Assembly (NCBI RefSeq): GCF_018380615.1
Contig: NZ_JAGYVZ010000002.1
Location: 1-64,000 of the forward strand
From: Flavobacterium psychroterrae
GTDB lineage: Bacteria; Bacteroidota; Bacteroidia; Flavobacteriales; Flavobacteriaceae
Direction of reading: 5' to 3'
Length of the DNA stretch: 64,000 nucleotides
Shown: positions 54,970 through 63,281 of the stretch, piece by piece
Layout: every line of letters starts with the position of its first letter
Position numbering within the stretch: position 1 is the first letter of the stretch
The notes under the pieces: model-generated
Database searches by the model: none
The model's input: only the letters and a program-made list of their open reading frames with translations
What the model was told of the DNA's origin: nothing
Position numbers and translations under genes: made by a program

Positions 54970-57846
54970 ATGAAAAAAACTGTACTATTATTTTTACTTC
55001 TACTGTCTGTTGTTGCAAATTCGCAGCAGATTACAGTTTCGCCAGCTATATTTCAGGTCGATGAACCTGTAACAATTACAGCTTCATTTGCATCGCCAGA
55101 TTGTAATGAAATGGGAGCTAATCCCACAAAAGTATATATGCATTCCGGAATTGGATCAGAAGCAAATCCGTGGGCATCTGCAAAAGGAAATTGGGGAGCT
55201 GATGACGGAATTGGTTTAATGACCAAAAACGCAGATGATACATGGAGCATTACAATTACACCAAGCGTTTATTTTGGACTCACAACTATTCAGCAAAATG
55301 AAGCTACAAAAATGGGTTTAGTGTTTAGAAATGCAGCCGGTTCTCAAACATTAAAACAAGCTCCTTCGTGTTCTGATTTTTTTGTAAAAGTGGGATCGTT
55401 TCAGGTAAGTTTAACAACTCCTGCCGAAAATAGTGCTATAATTATAACTTCGGGTTCGGGGTTTAATATTACTGCTACAAATACAAATGGAGCAGCAAGT
55501 TATTTGTTAAAAGCAAACGGAAATCTAATCGACACAAACGCAAGCACTTCAAATTATTCGTATTCTCATACCGATATTACCAGCAATCAAACTTATGAAT
55601 TATCGGTAACGCAAGGAGTTACGACAGTTGTAAAAAAGTTTTCGGTTGTTGTGAATCCCAATACGGTTTCAGAAACTATGCCGTCAGGTTTAGTTGACGG
55701 AATCAATTATAATGCTGCCGATGTTACAAAAGCGACGTTGGTTCTGGATGCACCTTTAAAAGATTTTGTTTACGTTGCCGGAAATTTCAATGACTGGCAG
55801 CCTTCATCGGCCTATGCCATGAAAAAAGATCCTGTTACGGGTAAATTTTGGTTAGAATTAACGGGATTGGTTTCGGGTGAAAATAATACGTATCAATATT
55901 GGGTGGTCGAAACAACGCCAATAGCAAATTCACCTTCATTAGTGAAAACCGCAGATCCTTATTCTACTTTAGTTTTGTCACCTTATGATGATGCTACGAT
56001 TCCGGCAACTTCATATCCTAATATGCCTGTTTATCCAGCAGGACAAAGTTTTGAAGTTTCAGTATTAAAAACAGGACAAACTCCGTACAACTGGCAAGTA
56101 ACCAATTTTGCAAAACCTGAAAAGGAAAAATTAGTAGTGTATGAAGTTTTGGTTCGTGATTTTGATGCCGCCAGAAATTATAAAAGTTTAATTGATAAGA
56201 TGGAATATTTTAAAACATTAAAAATAAATGCAATCGAATTAATGCCTGTAATGGAGTTTGAAGGCAACGAAAGCTGGGGTTATAATACATCATTTCACAT
56301 GGCTTTGGATAAGTTTTATGGAACATCGGATAAATTAAAAGAGTTGATTGATTTATGCCATCAAAACGGAATCGCAGTAATTCTTGACGTGGCGTTAAAT
56401 CACGCTTTCGGACGAAATCCTATGGTGAGAATGTGGATGAATGATCCTGATGGAGATGGTTTTGGTTCGCCAACTATCGAGAATCCGTATTTTAATACCG
56501 TTGCAAAACATGCTTATAATGTAGGTGAAGATTTTAATCATCAATCATTAAAAACGCAGAATTATGTAGAACGCGTGGTCAAACAATGGATTGAGGAATA
56601 TAAAATTGATGGTTTTCGTTGGGATTTAACCAAAGGATTTACGCAAAATTGTACTGCAAATGATGGTTCCTGTACAGATTCTTACCAACAAGATCGAGTA
56701 GATGTACTAAAGAAATATGCTGATTATTCCTGGAGTTTAGATCCTACACATTACACGATTTTCGAGCATTTAGGTTCAGATCCCGAAGAACAGCAATGGG
56801 CAAATTACAGAATTGCCGAAACGCCAAGTAAAGGAGTTATGATGTGGGGGAAAATGACAAATCAATACAATCAATTATCAATGGGATATGCATCTGATAG
56901 TGATATTTCAAGAATGACAAGTACAAGTCGCGGTTTTACGGCAAATCGTTTAATGGGTTATGCAGAAAGTCATGACGAAGAACGCCTCATGTATAAAAAC
57001 GTGCAATACGGAAATTCTGGCGGAACTTATAATGTGAAAAATATAGATACTGCTCTGTCAAGAATGTCTGCAATTGGAGCGGTTTCATTATTAGTTCCGG
57101 GTCCTAAAATGATTTGGCATTTTGGAGAATTAGGTTGGGAAAATTCAATTTTTACTTGTAATGATAATACAGTAAATTCAGATTTTGATGCCATTTCAGG
57201 AGATTGTAAATTAGATAAAAAACCACAGCCTCAATGGTTAAATAATTGGTTAGGAAACTCAAACCGAAATAAAATTTACAACGATTGGGCAAAAATGATT
57301 ACGCTTAAAATAAAAGAGCCTGTGTTTTCAGGAACTGCTACAATGGCAAGTGTAAGTTCATTGGCAGTCAACATAAAAATAAGCGATAATAATTTATCTG
57401 CAACACAATTAAAAGATGTATTAATCCTGGCAAATTTTGATGTAATTGCACAAAATATTCCAACAGCATTTCAATATGCCGGAACGTGGTATGATTTAAT
57501 GGATAATACAATGATTAATGTTACAGATGTAAATTTGGCTATGAATATTCCTGCCGGCGAATACAGAATTTACGGTAATAAACCAGCCAATTTAGCAATC
57601 GCCGATTTCGAAAAAGGAAATTCAGTTAATCTATATCCAAATCCCGTTTCAGATTATTTTACCCTGAATATAACCACTACTAAAGTTCAGATTTATAGTG
57701 TTTCAGGTCAATTGGTTAAAAGTTTTAATGCCAATAAAAATTCGGATTTTCAATTTGGCGTAAGCGAATTAAAAACAGGTTTATATGTAGTTAAAGCGAA
57801 TGATGAAAAGGGTAAAGTTCAGGTTATGAAATTTATTAAGAAGTAA
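54970..57846 (+). CDS. T9SS-secreted GH13 alpha-amylase
   Basis: The 958-residue protein has a signal peptide (about 1-18). Beta-sandwich modules (about 20-145 and 150-225) precede a CBM48/E-set-like module with FVYVAGNFNDWQPSSAYAMK. The GH13 barrel has LVVYEVLVRDFD, LDVALNHAFG, FRWDLTKGF (nucleophile Asp), IFEHLGSD (acid Glu) and AESHDEER (third Asp). The last 70 residues form a type A T9SS sorting domain (LYPNPVSDYFTLNIT, GLYVVKAND, VMKFIKK), so it is exported and may be released or anchored at the surface. It cuts starch outside the cell and feeds SusCD. Confidence 0.93.
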   Translation: MKKTVLLFLLLLSVVANSQQITVSPAIFQVDEPVTITASFASPDCNEMGANPTKVYMHSGIGSEANPWASAKGNWGADDGIGLMTKNADDTWSITITPSVYFGLTTIQQNEATKMGLVFRNAAGSQTLKQAPSCSDFFVKVGSFQVSLTTPAENSAIIITSGSGFNITATNTNGAASYLLKANGNLIDTNASTSNYSYSHTDITSNQTYELSVTQGVTTVVKKFSVVVNPNTVSETMPSGLVDGINYNAADVTKATLVLDAPLKDFVYVAGNFNDWQPSSAYAMKKDPVTGKFWLELTGLVSGENNTYQYWVVETTPIANSPSLVKTADPYSTLVLSPYDDATIPATSYPNMPVYPAGQSFEVSVLKTGQTPYNWQVTNFAKPEKEKLVVYEVLVRDFDAARNYKSLIDKMEYFKTLKINAIELMPVMEFEGNESWGYNTSFHMALDKFYGTSDKLKELIDLCHQNGIAVILDVALNHAFGRNPMVRMWMNDPDGDGFGSPTIENPYFNTVAKHAYNVGEDFNHQSLKTQNYVERVVKQWIEEYKIDGFRWDLTKGFTQNCTANDGSCTDSYQQDRVDVLKKYADYSWSLDPTHYTIFEHLGSDPEEQQWANYRIAETPSKGVMMWGKMTNQYNQLSMGYASDSDISRMTSTSRGFTANRLMGYAESHDEERLMYKNVQYGNSGGTYNVKNIDTALSRMSAIGAVSLLVPGPKMIWHFGELGWENSIFTCNDNTVNSDFDAISGDCKLDKKPQPQWLNNWLGNSNRNKIYNDWAKMITLKIKEPVFSGTATMASVSSLAVNIKISDNNLSATQLKDVLILANFDVIAQNIPTAFQYAGTWYDLMDNTMINVTDVNLAMNIPAGEYRIYGNKPANLAIADFEKGNSVNLYPNPVSDYFTLNITTTKVQIYSVSGQLVKSFNANKNSDFQFGVSELKTGLYVVKANDEKGKVQVMKFIKK

Positions 57847-57906
57847 TATTTCGGATAAAAAAACACCTGACAAAGGTAGAAGATTTGGTTTTGTTAGTAA
57901 TGTAAA

Positions 57907-57936
57907 GGGGCTGTCTGTAATGGACAGCCCTTTTAT
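57907..57936. terminator. Bidirectional terminator after the amylase gene
   Basis: GGGCTGTC (57908-57915) pairs with GACAGCCC (57923-57930) around a 7-nt loop and is followed by TTTTATTT. It also ends the convergent small membrane protein gene. Confidence 0.85.
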
Positions 57937-57939
57937 TTG

Positions 57940-58167
57940 CTACAATTTTTCTTTGTTATATTCGCCGATAACAGCAAAATAGCCAAAAGTTCCCAATCCT
58001 AAAACGATTAACGGCGTAAGAATAAAAAGGATAATGATTCCAAAGACTAAATCATCCTGTTTGTCTGAAAGTAGTTTGGGCAAACCAAATTCAAATACAC
58101 AAAAATAAGCCGCTGCAAGCGCAAGAATAATCCATAAAACACCTAAAATTTGTTTGACCGCATTCAT
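57940..58167 (-). CDS. Small two-helix membrane protein paired with an MFS transporter
   Basis: The 75-residue protein has two membrane helices (about 7-27 and 42-66) joined by a polar loop PKLLSDKQDDL. It matches the small Bacteroidota membrane family, DUF6814-like, that is usually encoded just after an MHS-type MFS transporter, as here (12-bp gap). A role as an accessory subunit is likely but not shown. Confidence 0.75.
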   Translation of the reverse strand: MNAVKQILGVLWIILALAAAYFCVFEFGLPKLLSDKQDDLVFGIIILFILTPLIVLGLGTFGYFAVIGEYNKEKL

Positions 58168-58179
58168 AATTTATTAATA

Positions 58180-59676
58180 TTAAAGGTGATTAGTTTTGTT
58201 TTTATTATCGATATAGATCATTCCAATTACAAAGCAAACCGAAGCTATAATAATAGGATACCAAAGTCCGTCGAGATAAAACTCAGGTTTTCCTGCTTCT
58301 TTAGAATGTGTTACAAAATAAGTTGAAATCGCAGGAAGTAAACCTCCAAAAATTCCATTTCCCACATGATAAGGAAGCGACATCGAAGTATACCTGATTT
58401 TTGTTGGAAACATTTCTACTAAAAATGCAGCAATTGGTCCATAAACCATCGTTACAAATAAAACCTGAATGAAAACCAATAAAATTAAAGTCCATTCGTC
58501 GTTTGAATTTATGGTAATAGAAATATTAGTTTGAGCCTCTTTTTTATTCGCAAAATGAGTCTTTTTTTCAATAAAAATAGTTCCGTCGCTATATTCCTTG
58601 TTTGTCGTGTAAATAGAATCTTTGTTGTTTGTGATCTCAATTGTTTCTTTTGTTGCCTGAGTAAGTTCGGTTTTATGGTGGACATCAGTTGTGTTGTACA
58701 TCATTTTATAGATAGGTCGATAGAACAAAATAGCCAGCAACATTCCGCCCATCATAATATATTTTCGTCCTATTTTATCGCTTAGCCATCCAAAAACAAT
58801 AAAAAACGGAGTGCCTAATAATAATGCAATTCCCAATAATCCGTCGACTTGCGATGAATCTATATTCATAACCGTTTTCATGAAGCTCATAGCGTAAAAC
58901 TGTCCGGTATACCACACAACTCCTTGACCCATTGTAGCTCCAAATAAAGCAAGCAAAACGAATTTTAGATTATATCTGTTGCCAAAACTTTCCTTTAACG
59001 GATTTGTACTTGTTGTTCCTTCTTTTTTTGCTTTGGCAAATTCAGGAGATTCATCCATGTTTTTGCGAATCAGATAGGAAACTCCAACCATTACAATAGA
59101 AACCCAAAACGGAACACGCCAGCCCCATGTATCAAAATCTTCAGCCGAAAGGACATTTTTTGTTGCCAGAATAACCATTAGGGAAATAAATAATCCAACT
59201 GTGGCTGTAGTCTGAATCCACGAAGTCCAATATCCTTTTTGTCCTACGGGTGCATGTTCAGCAACATAAGTAGCTGCTCCACCATATTCTCCGCCAAGCG
59301 CAAGTCCTTGCAATAAACGCAGAATTAAAACTAATAATGGAGCAAAAAAGCCAATGGTTTCATAACTCGGAATACAACCAATTAAAAAAGTCGATCCTCC
59401 CATTAATAACAAAGTCGCCATAAAAGTATATTTCCTGCCAATGATATCGCCAAGTCTACCAAAGAATAATGCACCAAACGGACGCACTACAAATCCTGCT
59501 GCAAATGTGGCCAAAGTAGATAAAAATGCTGCGGTTGGATTGTCGCTGGGAAAGAATTTTGTGGAAATTACAACAGCTAAACTTCCAAAAATATAGAAAT
59601 CATACCATTCAATCATAGTGCCCATTGAAGAAGCAGAAATTACTTTCCAAATGCCTTTTGTAGAATTTTTACCCAT
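58180..59676 (-). CDS. MHS-family MFS transporter with a soluble loop insertion
   Basis: I start at ATG 59676 (498 residues, MGKNSTKGIWKVI), since the 12 residues before it are atypical. The metabolite:proton symporter subgroup is shown by SSMGTMIEWYDFYIFGSLA, FVVRPFGALFFGRLGDIIGRK and LRLLQGLALGGEYGGAATYV. An insertion of about 65 hydrophilic residues (about 325-392, KTELTQATKETIEITNNKDS onward) lies between membrane helices in the C-terminal half. The substrate is unknown, perhaps an organic acid or osmolyte such as proline or betaine. It is co-transcribed with the small protein downstream. Confidence 0.87.
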   Translation of the reverse strand: MGKNSTKGIWKVISASSMGTMIEWYDFYIFGSLAVVISTKFFPSDNPTAAFLSTLATFAAGFVVRPFGALFFGRLGDIIGRKYTFMATLLLMGGSTFLIGCIPSYETIGFFAPLLVLILRLLQGLALGGEYGGAATYVAEHAPVGQKGYWTSWIQTTATVGLFISLMVILATKNVLSAEDFDTWGWRVPFWVSIVMVGVSYLIRKNMDESPEFAKAKKEGTTSTNPLKESFGNRYNLKFVLLALFGATMGQGVVWYTGQFYAMSFMKTVMNIDSSQVDGLLGIALLLGTPFFIVFGWLSDKIGRKYIMMGGMLLAILFYRPIYKMMYNTTDVHHKTELTQATKETIEITNNKDSIYTTNKEYSDGTIFIEKKTHFANKKEAQTNISITINSNDEWTLILLVFIQVLFVTMVYGPIAAFLVEMFPTKIRYTSMSLPYHVGNGIFGGLLPAISTYFVTHSKEAGKPEFYLDGLWYPIIIASVCFVIGMIYIDNKNKTNHL

Positions 59677-59712
59677 AAAATGCGATGTGTTATTAGTAAT
59701 GAATAAAATCAT

Positions 59713-60310
59713 TAAGTATCATTTTACGAATATATAAGATATTTTTTTATTTAGTTGATACTTTTTTAACAAAGATTGCTTAATTGTTGACTTAAGATTA
59801 TTTACTAATACTAATCGCATTAAAACAGTGATGAAAGAAACGAAGTATGAATTTTTTTAACGCAAGTTTAAAGTAAAAAACATAAAATTCGTAATATTTT
59901 TTGCTCGCAAATATGCTAAGTCACAAAGGTTTTTTTTTATTAAGTTAAAATCTAAAAAGAAAATCTGCTCAATCTGCGAGCAAAAAAAAAAGTTAGAGTT
60001 TAAACTTTGCGCCTTAGCGTCTTTGCGCGATTTTAAATCGGAGCTTCTACTTTTAAAAAGTTTAATCCCTACGGGATATTTTTCTGGTAGATTTAATATT
60101 CTACTACCAATATTTAACTCCTAACGGAGTAACAAAAAAATATCTCGGATTACATATTGGTAGAAATCAATTAGAAGCGCAAATTTCGCAAAGTCATTTA
60201 ATACAAAGCTTTGCTAACTTTGCCTTTTAATAAAATTAACAGTAAAAATATCTTAGCGCTCTTTGCGTTAAATTCTGCGGTAAGGGAATCTAAAAAAGTA
60301 TTAAAAACAA
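59713..60310. other. Repeat-filled gap without a gene
   Basis: About 600 bp holds several small hairpins: ATCCCtacGGGAT (60065-60077), TGGTAGA...TCTACCA (60085-60108) and ACTCCtaaCGGAGT (60117-60130). It also holds iterated words of the type CTTTGCG/CGCAAAG (59885-60025 and 60170-60290). Related text occurs at 21432-21545 and 27551-27645. No coding frame is credible. Confidence 0.6.
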
Positions 60311-60338
60311 AAAACCCGAATATTACTATTCGGGTTTT
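60311..60338 (-). terminator. Terminator of tRNA-Phe
   Basis: AAAACCCGAAT (60311-60321) pairs with ATTCGGGTTTT (60328-60338) around a 6-nt loop, 2 bp beyond the tRNA 3' end. Confidence 0.85.
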
Positions 60339-60340
60339 GG

Positions 60341-60413
60341 TGGTGCCTCCAGGGATCGAACCAGGGACACATGGATTTTCAGTCCATTGCTCTACCATCT
60401 GAGCTAAGGCACC
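60341..60413 (-). tRNA. tRNA-Phe (anticodon GAA)
   Basis: The minus strand reads GGTGCCTTAGCTCAGATGGT for the acceptor and D-arm, then anticodon loop CTGAAAA (GAA), then T-loop GGTTCGATCCC and the closing acceptor strand plus A. The 73-nt cloverleaf is complete without encoded CCA. Confidence 0.95.
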
Positions 60414-60429
60414 GTGCTGATTGCGGGTG

Positions 60430-60459
60430 CAAATATAGAATCATTTTTCGTTTATCCAA
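60430..60459 (-). promoter_or_regulatory. Promoter of tRNA-Phe
   Basis: On the minus strand, TTG (60459-60457), a 19-bp spacer and TATATTTG (60437-60430) match the Bacteroidota consensus exactly. The box ends 17 bp before the tRNA 5' base. Confidence 0.8.
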
Positions 60460-60512
60460 AACATTTTTTAAAAAAAATCAATTCGTATCTTTGTGTTTTA
60501 AAAAAAGCAAAC

Positions 60513-61247
60513 ATGATTTTAACTGTCGATGTTGGTAATACCAGAATTAAAGCAGCTGTTTTTGAGGGGAATACTGTTCTGGAAAGTTTTGTTTTTAAGA
60601 AAAATGAGCTTCAGGAAAAAATAGAAAATATTTTAAAAAAATTTCAAAACTGCTCAGATTTGGTTGTTGCCTCGGTAGGAAATATCGAAAAACAATCTTT
60701 TTTAGCTTTCGAAAAACATTTGAATATTCATTTTTTAACGCACGAAGACATTTTTCCTTTTGTAAATAAATATGCAACCCCAAAAACTTTAGGAATTGAC
60801 AGAATGGTTTTGGCTTCCGGAGCCACTTTAAAATTTCCGAAACAAAATAGGCTGGTTATTGATGCGGGAACTTGCATAACTTACGATTTCATCGACGAAA
60901 ACGACAATTATTTGGGCGGAGCGATTTCTCCGGGTTTACGATTGCGTTATGAAGCTTTGCATAACTATACGGCTAAACTGCCTCTGCTGACTTTTGAAAC
61001 ACCAGAATTATATATAGGAAACTCCACAGCACAGGCGATTCATTCCGGAGTTGTGAATGGCTTCGTCTATGAGATTGACGGTTTTATCGATGAATATCGA
61101 GCAAACTTTTCAAATTTTATAATAATTTTAACGGGAGGAGATGCAGATTTTTTGGCTAAACGATTAAAAAATACCATATTTGCCAATTCAAATTTTCTTT
61201 TAGAGAGTTTGAACCAAACATTTCAATATAAAATCGACAATGATTAA
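60513..61247 (+). CDS. coaX: Type III pantothenate kinase
   Basis: I start at ATG 60513 (244 residues, MILTVDVGNTRIKAAVFEG). Anything earlier runs into the tRNA promoter. CoaX motifs are present: DVGNTRIK for phosphate binding, LGIDRMVLASGA, LVIDAGTCITYDF and GGAISPGLRLRYEALHNYTA, then the late LTGGDADFLA. It phosphorylates pantothenate in the first step of coenzyme A synthesis, without feedback inhibition by CoA in this class. A -7 box TATCTTTG lies at 60486-60493. The stop overlaps the next gene by 8 bp. Confidence 0.95.
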   Translation: MILTVDVGNTRIKAAVFEGNTVLESFVFKKNELQEKIENILKKFQNCSDLVVASVGNIEKQSFLAFEKHLNIHFLTHEDIFPFVNKYATPKTLGIDRMVLASGATLKFPKQNRLVIDAGTCITYDFIDENDNYLGGAISPGLRLRYEALHNYTAKLPLLTFETPELYIGNSTAQAIHSGVVNGFVYEIDGFIDEYRANFSNFIIILTGGDADFLAKRLKNTIFANSNFLLESLNQTFQYKIDND

Positions 61248-62472
61248 AAAAATTATAGTAAGCGCATGTTTGCTTATCTCGTTCGTTTCATTTGCTCAAC
61301 AGGGTACTGCTTCTCCTTATTCTTTCTTTGGGATTGGTGATGTCAGATTTAAAGGAACTCTTGAAAACAGGTCTATGGCAGGGGTTTCGGTAGAGCAGGA
61401 TAGTATCCATTTGAATATTGAAAATCCGGCAAGTTATGCCAGTTTGGGGCAGACTACTTTTACAATTGGAGGAACTTTTGGGTCATCTACATTAAAAACT
61501 AATGAAGGATCTGCTAAAGCGCAAAGATCAACTTTTGATTATTTAGCGATAGGAATTCCAATGGGAAAATTCGGAGCATCATTTGGTTTGATTCCCGTAA
61601 CTTCAGTTGGTTATAAAATTCAAAACGACAATACAGGAACAGACGGTGCTACAAGTACACAACTTCAGGGAAAAGGCGGAGTTAATAAAGTGTATTTTGG
61701 TTTAGGATATAAAATTAAAAAAAACTGGACTATTGGAGCTGATGCTCAATATAACTTTGGTAAAATCACAACAACAAGCGTAGAGTTAGTTACGGGGGTT
61801 CAAAATGCTACCGCAGAAACAAATGCATCTGAATTATCTGGTGTTGGTTTTAGTATTGGTACAATGTATCAGACTAAAATTGATAAAAAATTAACTTTGT
61901 TTACGAGTTTAAGTTATGCTTTTGCAACTAATTTAACTTCAGATAATACAAGAGTTATTGCAGTAGATGGTGATGCAGATCCTGTTGTAGGAGATCCTCA
62001 TGAAGATAAATTAAAGTTACCTAATAAGGTTACATTTGGTGTGGGTATTGGTGAGCCAAGAAAATGGCTGGTAGGTACAACAGCTTCTTTTCAGGGGAAC
62101 GGACAACTTGCAAATTATTACAACGCAGCAGATAATGTAAGTTATGAAAAGTATCAAAAATATGCAGTAGGTGGATATTTTATTCCTAATTATGCATCTT
62201 TTACAAGTTATTTAAGCAGAATTACATACAGAGCCGGACTTAAATATGAAAAACTTGGTTTGGTAGTTAATAATCAATCAATCAATGATATTGGAATGAA
62301 TTTAGGGGCAGGAATTCCTCTTGGAAATGGTTCTTTTTCAAATGTAAACGTAGGTTTGGAATTTGGAAAAAGAGGAACGATGACTGCAGATTTAGTTCAG
62401 GAAAATTATTTCAATGTTAGTTTGAGTTTCTCTTTCAACGACAGATGGTTCGTGAAAAGTAAATTCAACTAA
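61240..62472 (+). CDS. Outer-membrane beta-barrel protein
   Basis: The 410-residue protein has a signal peptide (about 1-19, VSFAQ). A short conserved start follows, GTASPYSFFGIGDVRFKGTL, then alternating amphipathic strands (ASFGLIPVTSVGYKIQ, KVYFGLGYKIKKNWTIGADAQY landmark KVYFGLGYKI, YFNVSLSFSFNDRWF) and a C-terminal aromatic strand. It resembles FadL-type or PorV-like barrels but has no specific match that I can name. It is translationally coupled to coaX (8-bp overlap) and precedes lptC, so an envelope role is likely. Confidence 0.78.
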   Translation: MIKKIIVSACLLISFVSFAQQGTASPYSFFGIGDVRFKGTLENRSMAGVSVEQDSIHLNIENPASYASLGQTTFTIGGTFGSSTLKTNEGSAKAQRSTFDYLAIGIPMGKFGASFGLIPVTSVGYKIQNDNTGTDGATSTQLQGKGGVNKVYFGLGYKIKKNWTIGADAQYNFGKITTTSVELVTGVQNATAETNASELSGVGFSIGTMYQTKIDKKLTLFTSLSYAFATNLTSDNTRVIAVDGDADPVVGDPHEDKLKLPNKVTFGVGIGEPRKWLVGTTASFQGNGQLANYYNAADNVSYEKYQKYAVGGYFIPNYASFTSYLSRITYRAGLKYEKLGLVVNNQSINDIGMNLGAGIPLGNGSFSNVNVGLEFGKRGTMTADLVQENYFNVSLSFSFNDRWFVKSKFN

Positions 62473-62524
62473 GCATACGTTTTTATGTTTTTCTAAGCTC
62501 ATTACAATTTACTACATTTGGCAA

Positions 62525-63082
62525 ATGAATTTACCAAAGAGATATATTATAAGCGTTGTCACAGTTATTGCTGTGACACTGTTTTCTGGATGCGAAAGTA
62601 ATTTTAAGGATGTTCAAAAAATTAACTTCTCAGAGTTTGTTCCGGGAAGTGACGCAGATACCGTTAATATAAAATATACCGATTCCGGCCGCATAACAGG
62701 AGTTTTGAAAAGTCCGAAGATGCTGGATTATTCTAATCTGGATTTTCCTTTTACCGAATTTCCAAAAGGAATTGACGTTACTTTATATGATAAAAAACAA
62801 AAGCGTACTTTTATAGTGTCAAATTATGCTGTTTCATATAAACCAACCAGTATAATAGATTTACAGGGAAAGGTTAAAATAACGTCAGAAACAGGACAAA
62901 TGCTGGAAACGGAGCAATTGTTTTTTGATCAGAAAAACGAATGGTTTTACACCGAAAGAAAGTTCAAGCTTACTGATGCAAAAGGCGTTTCTTACGGTCA
63001 GGGAATTGATTTTAGTAAAGATTTTAAAGTGATTAATTCGCAGCGTGTAAGCGGTGAAATTGAATCAGACGAAAAAATATAA
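62525..63082 (+). CDS. lptC: LptC-like lipopolysaccharide export protein
   Basis: The 185-residue protein has an N-terminal membrane/signal segment with a lipobox-like F-S-G-C (Cys23) and an OstA/LptC beta-jellyroll: SDADTVNIKYTDSGRITGVL, YDKKQKRTFIVSNYAVSYK and DLQGKVKITSETGQMLETEQLFFD, here cited as landmarks DLQGKVKIT and LETEQLFFD. LptC bridges the LptB2FG exporter and the periplasmic LptA path of LPS. The position in the coaX-OMP-lptC-CNNM order is one often seen in Flavobacteriia. Confidence 0.87.
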   Translation: MNLPKRYIISVVTVIAVTLFSGCESNFKDVQKINFSEFVPGSDADTVNIKYTDSGRITGVLKSPKMLDYSNLDFPFTEFPKGIDVTLYDKKQKRTFIVSNYAVSYKPTSIIDLQGKVKITSETGQMLETEQLFFDQKNEWFYTERKFKLTDAKGVSYGQGIDFSKDFKVINSQRVSGEIESDEKI

Positions 63083-63084
63083 TT

Positions 63085-63279
63085 ATGGGCATTTTAAAAT
63101 ATACACAATATCTTTATTTAATAATTGCAGCTGCTTTCATTTATGATGGAGTTACGAAGCTAAATTCACATACTGAAAATGCGTGGTTAAGCTTTATAAT
63201 TGCAGGTGTGAGTGTTTTTATGTTTTTCTTCAGGAGAAAATATGCCAAGAAATTTGATGACCATTATAAAAAACAATAA
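63085..63279 (+). CDS. Small two-helix membrane protein
   Basis: The 64-residue protein has two membrane helices (about 8-21 and 35-50) and a basic tail (RRKYAKKFDDHYKKQ). I do not recognise a named family. It starts 2 bp after lptC and stops 2 bp before the CNNM gene, so it is clearly part of the operon and is a real gene. Confidence 0.72.
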   Translation: MGILKYTQYLYLIIAAAFIYDGVTKLNSHTENAWLSFIIAGVSVFMFFFRRKYAKKFDDHYKKQ

Positions 63280-63281
63280 AA

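Noticed and set aside
60198..60402. Open frames on both strands across tRNA-Phe
   Set aside because: They read through the tRNA and its terminator; the apparent peptides are translations of the tRNA sequence.
60414..60512. 33-residue N-terminal extension of CoaX
   Set aside because: It would start inside the tRNA promoter, and CoaX proteins begin at the phosphate-binding DVGNT strand.
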